64,000 nucleotides of DNA from Thiobacillus denitrificans (GTDB lineage: Bacteria; Pseudomonadota; Gammaproteobacteria; Burkholderiales; Thiobacillaceae), in the NCBI GenBank assembly GCA_002343685.1, contig DDRS01000017.1, positions 362,659 through 426,658 of the forward strand. The letters run 5' to 3'. The position numbers and the translations under genes were made by a program. The notes below the pieces were generated by a model that saw only the letters and a list, made by a program, of their open reading frames with translations, searched no databases and had not been told where the DNA came from. Below, in pieces: positions 7,574-19,407 of the stretch (its first letter is position 1; each line of letters opens with the position of its first letter).

Positions 7574-8929
7574 ATGAAAATCGAGCTGGCCGAACCCTAC
7601 CGCGATACCGAGCAGGGGCGCGAAGCGGAATCGCTCCTGCTTCCCTGTGTGCAATGCGGCCAATGCACCTTTACCTGCCCGACCTTCCGGCTGCTCGACG
7701 ACGAGTGGGACGGGCCGCGGGGGCGCATTTATCTCATCAAGCAGTTCATGGAGGGCAAGGAACCCACCCCGGACACGCTTGAGCTGCCGGCCTATTCCCT
7801 CAGCACCCTTGAAGGCCGGACGCTCAGCGCCAATCTGCAACTCCATCTCGATCGCTGCCTTGGCTGCCGGTCCTGCGAAACCAGCTGCCCGCAGGGCGTC
7901 CGCTATGGACGTCTGCTCGATATCGGGCGAGAGCTGGTCGAAAAGGAATCCCCCCGTCCGCTCAAGGAGAAACTGGCCCGCCGTGCGCTGCGTGCCGTGG
8001 TGCCCTACCGTTACCGGTTCACGGCGTTGCTACGCACAGGGCAGGCCCTGCGACGCTTCCTGCCGGATGAGCTTCGCGCGCGGATCCCGCAGCGGCGCCA
8101 AGCCGGCGTCTGGCCCGATCGGCCGCATGGCAGGCGCATGCTGATCTGGCAGGGATGCGTGCAGCCCGGCCTCGCGCCCGACATCAATGCCGCATCTGCG
8201 CGCGTGCTGGATCGCTTCGGAATCCGGCTGATTCCGGCCAGCGACGGCTGTTGCGGTGCCCTGAGCCATCACATGGCCGAGACGAACGAAGCGCGTGTCT
8301 TCATGCGCAAGAACATCGACGCCTTGTGGCCGCACATCGAGGCGGGTGCCGAAGCCCTCGTGCTCACTGCAAGCGGGTGCGGCATGCACTTTCGCGAATA
8401 CGGCCAGCTGCTGCACGACGATCCCCAATACCGCGACAAGGCAGCCCGCATTTCGGAACTGACCCGGGACATCGCGGAAATCGTCGCCGAGGAATGGAAG
8501 GACGACCCGCTTCACGCCCTGCCCGCACCCCAGAAGCCGCGGCGCATCGTCTTCCAGTCATCCTGCAGCCTGCAGCATGGCGAAAAACTGAACGGCGTGG
8601 TCGAAAAACTGCTGAAGCGCGCCGGGTTCAAGCTCCTTCCCGTTCGCTATCCTTTCATGTGCTGCGGTTCGGCAGGGGCCTACTCTCTGCTGCAGCCTAC
8701 GCTCTCGGAATCGTTGCGCGAGCGCAAGCTGGAAACCCTGCTGGTCAGTCGCCCGGAGGCCATCGCAACGGCCAATATCGGCTGCCTGACCCATCTGGCC
8801 CTGGCGTCGCCGATACCAGTCAGCCATTGGATCGAATTGCTGGACGAAACATTCCAGGAAGCAGATTCCCAGCTACACGGTAACCCTGAGCCGCACATGA
8901 ACCCGGCGTCCGCCAACGCCCATTCTTGA
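7574..8929 (+). CDS. glcF: Glycolate oxidase iron-sulfur subunit GlcF-like
   Basis: This is the 4Fe-4S electron-transfer subunit of glycolate dehydrogenase. The 451 residues hold two ferredoxin motifs, C25-C28-C31-C35 (CVQCGQCTFTCP) and C95-C98-C101-C105 (CLGCRSCETSCP). Two cysteine-rich CCG domains follow (DGCCGALSHH and PFMCCGSAGAYS). Length and layout match GlcF. The flavin subunits glcD and glcE are not beside it, which is unusual. A serine-glyoxylate-type aminotransferase occurs 51 kb away in this window. An alternative is a related Fe-S oxidoreductase working with a distant GlcDE. Confidence 0.88.
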   Translation: MKIELAEPYRDTEQGREAESLLLPCVQCGQCTFTCPTFRLLDDEWDGPRGRIYLIKQFMEGKEPTPDTLELPAYSLSTLEGRTLSANLQLHLDRCLGCRSCETSCPQGVRYGRLLDIGRELVEKESPRPLKEKLARRALRAVVPYRYRFTALLRTGQALRRFLPDELRARIPQRRQAGVWPDRPHGRRMLIWQGCVQPGLAPDINAASARVLDRFGIRLIPASDGCCGALSHHMAETNEARVFMRKNIDALWPHIEAGAEALVLTASGCGMHFREYGQLLHDDPQYRDKAARISELTRDIAEIVAEEWKDDPLHALPAPQKPRRIVFQSSCSLQHGEKLNGVVEKLLKRAGFKLLPVRYPFMCCGSAGAYSLLQPTLSESLRERKLETLLVSRPEAIATANIGCLTHLALASPIPVSHWIELLDETFQEADSQLHGNPEPHMNPASANAHS

Positions 8930-9007
8930 CACAAGGAACGGCCCGTCTCCGAAGCGGGCACACCAAGATCATTCGATAAAAACGATCTCAGCAGGAAAAA
9001 CAAGGGA

Positions 9008-9781
9008 ATGAAGACAACAACAAGAATCGTGAGCCTCTTCGTATTGCTCATGTCCGGCCAATGGCCCGTGTCGGCGCTGGGCGCGCACCCCCTCCTGACG
9101 GAGGACACCGGCACCCAGGGCACCGGCCATCTTCAACTGGAATTGACGCACGATCTCAGCCACACGAAGGACGACTCCACCAACACGCGCGATCAGCGCA
9201 TCAATACCGTTGTATCCATTGGCCTCACGGACACCCTCGATGTGATCGCCTCCCTGCCGCATGAGCGTCAGACCGATCGGCTGGCCAGCGCAGACACCAC
9301 TGTCCAGGGATTTTCGGATATGGAGATTGCCGCCAAGTGGCGTTTCTACGACGAAGGCGCGCTGAGTTTCGCCCTGCGCCCCGGGCTGGGGTTGCCGACC
9401 GGAGACGAGGACAGAGGGTTGAGTGCGGGACACGTCACGCCCAGCCTGTTCGCCGTGATGACCTATGCAGGCGAGCCCTGGACCTTTCATGTGCACCTCG
9501 GCTATACACGCAACATCCACGACGGAACGGACGAACGGAATCACATTTACCACGCCTCGGTTGCCGCGGAATACGCGCTGGGCGAATCGCTGCGACTGGT
9601 GGGCGACGCCAGCGTGGAAAACAGCGCCGCCCGTTCGGGCCATCCCAACGAGGGTTCCATGGTGCTAGGACTGGTCTATTCCGTCACCCCGAATCTGGAT
9701 ATCGATCTCGGATACCGCAAGGGCCTGACCCATTCGGCCGCGGATTCGGCATTGCTGACCGGCCTGGCCATCCGCTTTTAG
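9008..9781 (+). CDS. Outer-membrane beta-barrel protein, MetA-degradation/transporter family
   Basis: The 257-residue product has a signal peptide (MKTTTRIVSLFVLLMSGQWPVSALGA). Alternating amphipathic strands follow and the chain ends in phenylalanine (LAIRF), the outer-membrane insertion signal. Repeated strand patterns such as LDVIASLPHERQ and LDIDLGYRKGLTHS resemble the Phenol_MetA_deg family of small transport barrels. It starts 78 bp after glcF and may be co-transcribed with it. Its cargo is unknown. Confidence 0.7.
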   Translation: MKTTTRIVSLFVLLMSGQWPVSALGAHPLLTEDTGTQGTGHLQLELTHDLSHTKDDSTNTRDQRINTVVSIGLTDTLDVIASLPHERQTDRLASADTTVQGFSDMEIAAKWRFYDEGALSFALRPGLGLPTGDEDRGLSAGHVTPSLFAVMTYAGEPWTFHVHLGYTRNIHDGTDERNHIYHASVAAEYALGESLRLVGDASVENSAARSGHPNEGSMVLGLVYSVTPNLDIDLGYRKGLTHSAADSALLTGLAIRF

Positions 9782-9845
9782 CGGCATGCCGCACGCAGGA
9801 AAAGCTTTTATACTGCCCGGTTGATTGTTGCTGGGCAGCACGACC

Positions 9846-10730
9846 ATGACGCACCCTTTCCACATCGTTGACGTTTTTGCAGAACGGCCCTACGCCGGGA
9901 ATCAACTGGCAGTGGTCACCCACGCCGACGATCTCGCCGACGAAACGATGCAGCAGATCGCGACCGAGATGAATTTCTCGGAAACGACTTTCGTCTACAC
10001 TACCCCGGAGCGCGATGGTGGCCACCGGGTCAGGATATTCACGCCTGCACGGGAAATCGCCTTTGCCGGGCACCCGATCCTCGGGACGGCCTGGGTCATC
10101 CGGGAACAGATTGCACCCGGCTCCTCGGCGCCGGTACGTCTGAATCTTGCGGTTGGCCAGATCCCCGTCACGTTCGAAACCGCTGCCGACGAAGCCGAAA
10201 CCGCATGGTTTCACGCCCCCCAGGTGACGTCCGGGGCGACATCCGACCGCGAACCCGTTGCGGCGGCGCTGGGCATCTCGCCCGATGACATCGAGACGAC
10301 GTCCCCCATCCAGCAGATGACCGCCGGCATTTCAGCCATGATCGTGCCCTTGCGCAGCCTCGATGCGCTACGCCGCTGCAAACTGGATCTCGACGCCTTC
10401 GCGCCATTGGCCAGGCAAGGCCTTCCTTCGCTCGTGTACCTGTTCTGCCGCGAGACGCATCACGCCCGCAACGACCTGTGCGTCAGGTTCTTTTTCGAGG
10501 CGCACGGCGTACGCGAGGATCCGGCGACGGGCAACGGGGCCGCCTTCCTCGGCGCCTATCTCCTGGAACATCCGATTCTCCCCGGATCCAGCCTGTCGCT
10601 GCGCATTGAACAGGGATATGAAATGAACCGGCCTTCCCTGGTGAGGCTGCGTGCCGGCACGGCCGACGGAACCCCTGAAGTGAGTGTGGGCGGACGCGTG
10701 ATTCCCGTCATCCAGGGGGACCTGCTTTGA
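9846..10730 (+). CDS. PhzF-family isomerase-like protein
   Basis: The 294-residue protein belongs to the PhzF/YddE epimerase-fold family. It begins MTHPFHIVDVFAERPYAGNQLAVV, where the family's GNQLAVV strand is clear. The catalytic-type glutamate lies in MNFSETTFV, followed by RIFTPAREIAFAGHPILG. The second half has EDPATGNGAAFLGAYLL. The ATG at 9846 was chosen over an upstream in-frame ATG because homologues start at this strand. The specific substrate is unknown. It does not sit in an evident phenazine cluster. Confidence 0.9.
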   Translation: MTHPFHIVDVFAERPYAGNQLAVVTHADDLADETMQQIATEMNFSETTFVYTTPERDGGHRVRIFTPAREIAFAGHPILGTAWVIREQIAPGSSAPVRLNLAVGQIPVTFETAADEAETAWFHAPQVTSGATSDREPVAAALGISPDDIETTSPIQQMTAGISAMIVPLRSLDALRRCKLDLDAFAPLARQGLPSLVYLFCRETHHARNDLCVRFFFEAHGVREDPATGNGAAFLGAYLLEHPILPGSSLSLRIEQGYEMNRPSLVRLRAGTADGTPEVSVGGRVIPVIQGDLL

Positions 10731-10839
10731 CGCGGAAACCCTGTCGAATCAGCCGGTTTTTTCGCGACCGACTCGCCCCCGCGGCTTGGGATCGCGCATA
10801 AATCGGATATGCTGAAAAGCTACGTCTTCTGATCGCACC

Positions 10840-12057
10840 ATGAAAGACAACATCCATCCCCTGATCCAGCACACGCCACCCGATTCGGGCAACGTCAGCA
10901 TCCCGGCGCTGCGCGTGCTGTCGGAAATCACCACCAGCCTGTCCACCGATTCCAACGTCGAACAGCTGCTGGGGCGCTTCCTGTCGACCATGATCCGGCT
11001 GGCGGGCGCCCAGGCAGGGGCGGTGCGCGTCATCACCGACGACCGCACGCACTTGCGGCTGATCGGCTCGGTGGGGCTGCCGCCCGAACTGGTCGAGCAC
11101 GAAAGCATCGTCAGCGTCGATTGCGGCGTATGCGGCAAGGCCGCGCGCGAGGTGACGGTGAGCAGCTGGAACAACGTCGCCTTCTGCAAGCGGCAAGCCA
11201 ACGACGCCTATTTCAGCGACAGCTGCAACACCGTGGTCGCGGTGCCGCTGATGCACAAGAACCAGGTCATGGGCGTCTACAACCTGTTCCTCGAAGAAGG
11301 CAAAACCGTTCCCGAGGATGTGCGCCTCTTGTTCCGCTCGATCAGCGAGCACCTCGGCATCGCATTGGAAAACGCACGGCTGACGCGCGAGAACATGCGC
11401 ATCTCGCTGATGAACGAGCGCCAGATGCTGGCCAACCAGATCCACGATTCGCTGGCGCAGACGCTGGCCTACGCCAAGATGCGGCTCACCGTATTGAGCG
11501 ACGCCATGCGCCACGAGGATTATCCCAAGGCCAATCGTTACCTCGGCGACGTCGAGGAAGCGGTCGACCTCGCCTACGCCGACCTGCGCGACCTCATCAC
11601 CCAGTACCGCGACCGCATCAACCCGCGCGGCCTGGTGCCGGCGATCCAGGAAATGGCCAAGAGCTTCCGCAAGAAGGCCAATGCCGACGTCGATTTCCTC
11701 AATCTGGTGCAGGACGTCTCGCTGTCGCCCGACGAGGAGATCCAGGTCTTCCACATCATCCAGGAATCGCTCTACAACATCGCCAAGCACGCCCGCGCGC
11801 GCCATGTCGTCATCACCTTCGACCTCGAAAACGGCCAGTACATCGTCAACGTCGCCGACGACGGCGTCGGCGTGCAGAAGAAGAACGACGAATCGTCCAC
11901 CCTGGGCAAGAGCTTCGGCCTGACCATCATGCGCGAGCGGGCAGCCAAGCTGAACGGCAAGCTCAGCGTGGAATCCCGCCCGGCCGGCGGCACCGTCATC
12001 CGCCTCGTCTTCCCGCAACGCGCCGCATCCCATCAGCACAGCGAGCACCCCGCATGA
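10840..12057 (+). CDS. Cytoplasmic GAF-domain sensor histidine kinase, NarX-like
   Basis: The 405-residue kinase has no membrane segment. A GAF domain spans about 28-178. Next comes a HisKA_3 dimerisation helix with the phospho-acceptor His202 in NQIHDSLAQTLAYAK, then an HATPase domain (NIAKHARARHV; DDGVGV). The GAF domain carries four cysteines (95, 98, 116, 129), the first two as CGVC, like the cysteine-bearing central module of NarX. That suggests a redox or metal-based signal. Its stop overlaps the response-regulator start by 4 bp, so the two form a translationally coupled pair. The signal is unknown. Confidence 0.92.
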   Translation: MKDNIHPLIQHTPPDSGNVSIPALRVLSEITTSLSTDSNVEQLLGRFLSTMIRLAGAQAGAVRVITDDRTHLRLIGSVGLPPELVEHESIVSVDCGVCGKAAREVTVSSWNNVAFCKRQANDAYFSDSCNTVVAVPLMHKNQVMGVYNLFLEEGKTVPEDVRLLFRSISEHLGIALENARLTRENMRISLMNERQMLANQIHDSLAQTLAYAKMRLTVLSDAMRHEDYPKANRYLGDVEEAVDLAYADLRDLITQYRDRINPRGLVPAIQEMAKSFRKKANADVDFLNLVQDVSLSPDEEIQVFHIIQESLYNIAKHARARHVVITFDLENGQYIVNVADDGVGVQKKNDESSTLGKSFGLTIMRERAAKLNGKLSVESRPAGGTVIRLVFPQRAASHQHSEHPA

Positions 12058-12719
12058 GCCTCACCCGCATCATCCTCGTCGACGACCATACCCTGTTCCG
12101 CAAGGGACTGGCCGAGTTGCTCGAGCAGAGCGGCAGCATCGAAGTCACCGCCTTCACCGGCAATCCGGACGATGTATCCAGGCTGCTGCGGGCGCATCGC
12201 CCCGACGTCCTCATTCTCGACCTCAACATGCCGGGAACGGACGGCATCACGCTGATGCAACAGTTGCGTGCGGAGGACTTCGACCTGCCCATCCTCATCC
12301 TCACCCTGTCGGAAGCCGAGGACGACCTCGCGCGGGCGCTGCGTGCCGGCGCCAATGGCTATCTGCTGAAAAGCATGGAACCCGACGAAGTGGTCGACGC
12401 CATCCTGCGCGCCCAGCGCGGGGAGACCGTCGTCGCGCCTGCCATGACCGCCAAGCTGGTCAAGCTGTACGACCAGAAAGGCCAGGACGCCGGCTCCCTG
12501 CTCGACGCCCTGACCCCGCGCGAACGCGAAATCCTCACCCACCTGTCGCGCGGCGAAAGCAACAAGGCCATCGCCCGGACCCTCGACATCAGCCACGACA
12601 CCGTCAAGCTGCATGTCCGCCACATCCTCGCCAAGCTGAACCTGTCGTCGCGGGTGGAAGCGGCGGTGTTTGCCGTCGAGCACCGGGTCGCACCCGGCGG
12701 GAGAAACGAAGGGCGCTAG
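12054..12719 (+). CDS. NarL/LuxR-family response regulator
   Basis: The 221-residue protein has a receiver domain with acidic pocket VDD near 9-11, phospho-acceptor Asp56 (LILDLNMPG), and the conserved lysine in GYLLKSM. The C-terminal LuxR helix-turn-helix contains LTPREREILTHLSRGESNKAIARTL. Its ATG overlaps the kinase stop (ATGA), so it is the cognate partner of the upstream kinase. Its target genes are unknown. The adjacent antiporter is on the opposite strand. Confidence 0.95.
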   Translation: MSLTRIILVDDHTLFRKGLAELLEQSGSIEVTAFTGNPDDVSRLLRAHRPDVLILDLNMPGTDGITLMQQLRAEDFDLPILILTLSEAEDDLARALRAGANGYLLKSMEPDEVVDAILRAQRGETVVAPAMTAKLVKLYDQKGQDAGSLLDALTPREREILTHLSRGESNKAIARTLDISHDTVKLHVRHILAKLNLSSRVEAAVFAVEHRVAPGGRNEGR

Positions 12720-12780
12720 CTGGCCGGGACACCGACCATCCGGCCGGGGAATGTTGCGGAGTCCCTCATAGATACGAGGC

Positions 12781-14616
12781 TTATGGTGTCGCTTGCGCCG
12801 CGGCTGCAGCAAGTTCCTCCGGTTCCGGTTCCGGTTCCGGCTGCGCCAGCACCAGGCTGATCAAGGTCTGTCCAATCTGGGGCTTGATGGTCCCTTCGAC
12901 CGTGAAGACCTGAAGCGCGCCCTCTTCGGTGATCAGGAACAGCGGCTGCACCTGGCCATACTGGGCTTTCAATTCCTCGAAGCCGAATTCCTCGCTCAGC
13001 CGGGTTTTCTTGACCACGGCCTCATCGGTGAACCACCGAGTCAAGGCTGCGTGCGTCATGTCCTTGCCAAACAGGAAACGACCCCGCAGATGACGTGAAT
13101 GGGCCGCAAGCTGTTTCTCGTCCTCGGGCATCAGCTGGTAGGCCTGCGCACGCCCGAACAAGGGGGCGAAATGCAGCGCCGCCAGCGAATTGACATCGTC
13201 GTTGCTGGTCATGGCCATGAGTTTCCCGATCCCGCTGATCTCGACACGGTCCAGTACGGTGTCGGAAAAGATGCTGGCATAAAAGGCCGGGATGCCGGCC
13301 ATGCGTGCCGCCGACACGTTGTGCTGGCTGTTGTCCACCAGCATGACGGGATAGCCTTCATCCAGGAGGACCTTGGCCATTTCGCGAACCCAGAAGCGTC
13401 CTCCCAGAAAGAGGACGCCTTGCGGCTCGGCCTTGGCCAGGCCGAGCCGCCGCGCGACCAGCGGCGCAGTCAGGCCATACAGGGCTACGGTTCCGATGAT
13501 GACGAAGAAGGTCTGCGGAACCAGCACATCCGCGTTTGCCAGCCCCACCTCCTCCATGCGCAATGCGAACACCGACGCCACGGCAGCAGCGACGATGCCG
13601 CGCGGCGCCATCCATGAGATGAACAGCTTCTCGCGAAAACTGAGCTTGCTTCCCAGCGTGGAAGCAAAGACGGCGGCCGGCCGCGCAATGAACACCAGGA
13701 CCAGGAAAAACGCAAAACTGGCGACCCCGATCTGGTCGAGGTCCGACGGCTTGAGGTGGGCGGCCAGCAGGATGAATACGCCCGCGATCAGCAATACCCG
13801 CAGGTTTTCCTTGAACTCGACGATGTGATGAATCGGGACGGCTTTCTGGTTGGCCATGGCAAATCCCATGATCGTCACGGCCAGCAGGCCCGACTCGGAC
13901 TGCAGCAGGTTGGCGCCGGTAAAGACCGCGACGACGAACATGACGGCCACCGGGTTTTGCAGGGAATCGGGAATCAGGTCCCGTTTCAGGCACAGTCCCA
14001 GGATCAGTGCGCCCAGCAGGCCGACCAGCGTCCCGAAGGCGACGGTTTTCAGTACGCCAGTTGCCACGACCATTCCATGTTCGGCCCCCGAGTAGGCCGT
14101 GACCTGAAACACCAGTACCGCGAGCATGGCGCCGATCGGATCGATGACGATCCCTTCCCATTTCAGGATGGCGCCGCTCTGGCCGGTCGGCCGGATGAAG
14201 CGCAGCATCGGTCCGATGACCGTGGGGCCGGTGACCACCAGCACCGCGCCCAGCAGGATCGCCAGCGACCAGTCGAGCCCGAGTATCCAGTGCGCCGCCA
14301 GCGTGCCGATGACCCAGGTAATGCCCGCTCCCAGCGTGACCAGCCAGGCCACCACGCCGCCGATGGCGCGAAACTCCTTCACCGACAGGCTGAGACCGCC
14401 TTCGAACAGGATCACCGCGACCGCGAGCGAGACCACCGGATACAGCAGCGATCCCAACAGCTCGCCGGGATGGATCCAACCCAATATCGGCCCGGCCACG
14501 ATCCCGAATACCAGAAGCAACAGGATCGAGGGGATGCGCACGCGCCAGCCCAGCCACTGGGCGGCAATACCCAGGATGACGACGGCACTGAGGCTGACCA
14601 GGGCGTGTTCAACCAT
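12781..14616 (-). CDS. CPA1-type cation:proton antiporter with C-terminal nucleotide-binding domain
   Basis: The 611-residue membrane protein has an N-terminal Na+/H+ exchanger domain of about 12 helices (for example VILFEGGLSLSVKEF and VTGPTVIGPMLRFI). A TrkA-N-like Rossmann domain follows near 400 (GVLFLGGRFWVREMAK), then a short regulatory tail. The layout fits NhaP2/YcgO-like K+ or Na+/H+ antiporters. The extreme C-terminus is a short run of Pro-Glu repeats, encoded by tandem GGTTCC units near 12820-12840. It probably handles pH or potassium homeostasis. The ion is not evident. Confidence 0.9.
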   Translation of the reverse strand: MVEHALVSLSAVVILGIAAQWLGWRVRIPSILLLLVFGIVAGPILGWIHPGELLGSLLYPVVSLAVAVILFEGGLSLSVKEFRAIGGVVAWLVTLGAGITWVIGTLAAHWILGLDWSLAILLGAVLVVTGPTVIGPMLRFIRPTGQSGAILKWEGIVIDPIGAMLAVLVFQVTAYSGAEHGMVVATGVLKTVAFGTLVGLLGALILGLCLKRDLIPDSLQNPVAVMFVVAVFTGANLLQSESGLLAVTIMGFAMANQKAVPIHHIVEFKENLRVLLIAGVFILLAAHLKPSDLDQIGVASFAFFLVLVFIARPAAVFASTLGSKLSFREKLFISWMAPRGIVAAAVASVFALRMEEVGLANADVLVPQTFFVIIGTVALYGLTAPLVARRLGLAKAEPQGVLFLGGRFWVREMAKVLLDEGYPVMLVDNSQHNVSAARMAGIPAFYASIFSDTVLDRVEISGIGKLMAMTSNDDVNSLAALHFAPLFGRAQAYQLMPEDEKQLAAHSRHLRGRFLFGKDMTHAALTRWFTDEAVVKKTRLSEEFGFEELKAQYGQVQPLFLITEEGALQVFTVEGTIKPQIGQTLISLVLAQPEPEPEPEELAAAAAQATP

Positions 14617-14657
14617 GCATTACGCCCCATTCTCTCGACATGGTGCTCGGCATCCGT

Positions 14658-15671
14658 TCAGGACCAGACACCCGGCTTCGGAGTAAAACTGTCCAGCACG
14701 CGCAGGTAGCTCGCGCGCGCGACGAGCGAGGGATCGGGCAGGTTCTTCTGGCTCATGCTGCCCTTCAGCTCGGCGATCGAGGCGTATTCCTTTTCCTCCA
14801 TCCAGTTCTGCATCGCCGCGAGAATCCCGGTCAGCTTGTCGGGACCGTGCTGCAGCAGGCATGAGGCCAGGTGCACGACGTCGGCGCCGGCCAATAAGAG
14901 TTTCAGTGCCTCACTCTCGCTATGGACGCCGCCGGTGGCGGCAAGCGTCAGGCGGGTGCGGCCGTACAAGATAGCGATCCAGCGGATGCGCAACAGGGCC
15001 TCTTCGGCCGACGAGAGATGCAGCTGGTCGGTCATGTGCATCTCGTCGAGATCGATGTCGGGCTGGTAGAAACGATTGAACACGGCGACGCCATTCGCGC
15101 CGGCCGCTTCGAGTTGGCGCACGAAATGCGGCAGCGACGAAAAGAAAGGCGACAGCTTCATGATAATGGGCAGGCTCACCACGCGACGCAGTTCGGTCAA
15201 CAGGTCGATGTAGCGCGCCTCGACGGCTTCGCCTGCGGCGTGCATGTCGGCGGCGACGTGGTAGACGTTGAGTTCGAGCGCATCGGCGCCGGCCTGTTCC
15301 AGTGCACGCCCGAGTTCCACCCAGCCCGACGGCGACACGCCGTTGAGGCTCGCCACCACGGGAATCTCCAGGCGCCGCTTGAGCTGGTGCAGGTGCGACA
15401 GATAACGCTCGAGGCCGCCCCGGAACTCGCCATGGCCGGGTAGAAAACTTTCCGCTTCGCCATGGCCGATGTCGGCATGCAACAGGAAGCGGTCGAGCAT
15501 CGCGTCCTCCGCGCAGAGTTCCTCCTCGAACAGCGAATACATCACCAGCGCGGCCGCCCCGGCGTCCTCCAGCCGCAAAGCGGTGTCGAGGTCGCGCGAC
15601 AGCGGCGAGGCCGAGGGCACCAGCGGATTCTTGAGCGTGAGGCCGAGATAGTCGGTGGAAAGGTCGATCAT
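14658..15671 (-). CDS. Dihydroorotate dehydrogenase-like protein
   Basis: The 337-residue protein belongs to the DHODH-like FMN barrel family (MIDLSTDYLGLTLKNPLVPSASPLS). It has barrel strands such as VVASLNGVSPSGWVELGRALEQAGADALELNVY, IIMKLSPFFSS and the glycine-rich phosphate-binding ATGGVHSESEA. The ATG at 15671 lies one base after the nifJ stop (TGACATG), which suggests translational coupling. The family is often annotated as a DHODH-like protein paired with pyruvate:ferredoxin oxidoreductase. A role in pyrimidine synthesis is doubtful. An oxidoreductase fed by ferredoxin electrons is a plausible alternative. Confidence 0.88.
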   Translation of the reverse strand: MIDLSTDYLGLTLKNPLVPSASPLSRDLDTALRLEDAGAAALVMYSLFEEELCAEDAMLDRFLLHADIGHGEAESFLPGHGEFRGGLERYLSHLHQLKRRLEIPVVASLNGVSPSGWVELGRALEQAGADALELNVYHVAADMHAAGEAVEARYIDLLTELRRVVSLPIIMKLSPFFSSLPHFVRQLEAAGANGVAVFNRFYQPDIDLDEMHMTDQLHLSSAEEALLRIRWIAILYGRTRLTLAATGGVHSESEALKLLLAGADVVHLASCLLQHGPDKLTGILAAMQNWMEEKEYASIAELKGSMSQKNLPDPSLVARASYLRVLDSFTPKPGVWS

Positions 15672-15672
15672 G

Positions 15673-19257
<3,585 letters not shown>

Positions 19258-19407
19258 AAGGGACTCTTACAGGATAACTCCGTCCTTTATTCTAGACGCG
19301 ACGCGCGAATGGGCCAGCCTCCCCGTGACGATAAACGCATCGGGAAATGAATTTGCATCCAGTACACTGACTCCTCTTGTTCGCTGCAGCCCTGCCTGCA
19401 CACTGCC

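Noticed and set aside
12816..12842. Tandem GGTTCC repeat as a regulatory or recombination repeat
   Set aside because: It is in frame and simply encodes the Pro-Glu run at the antiporter C-terminus.
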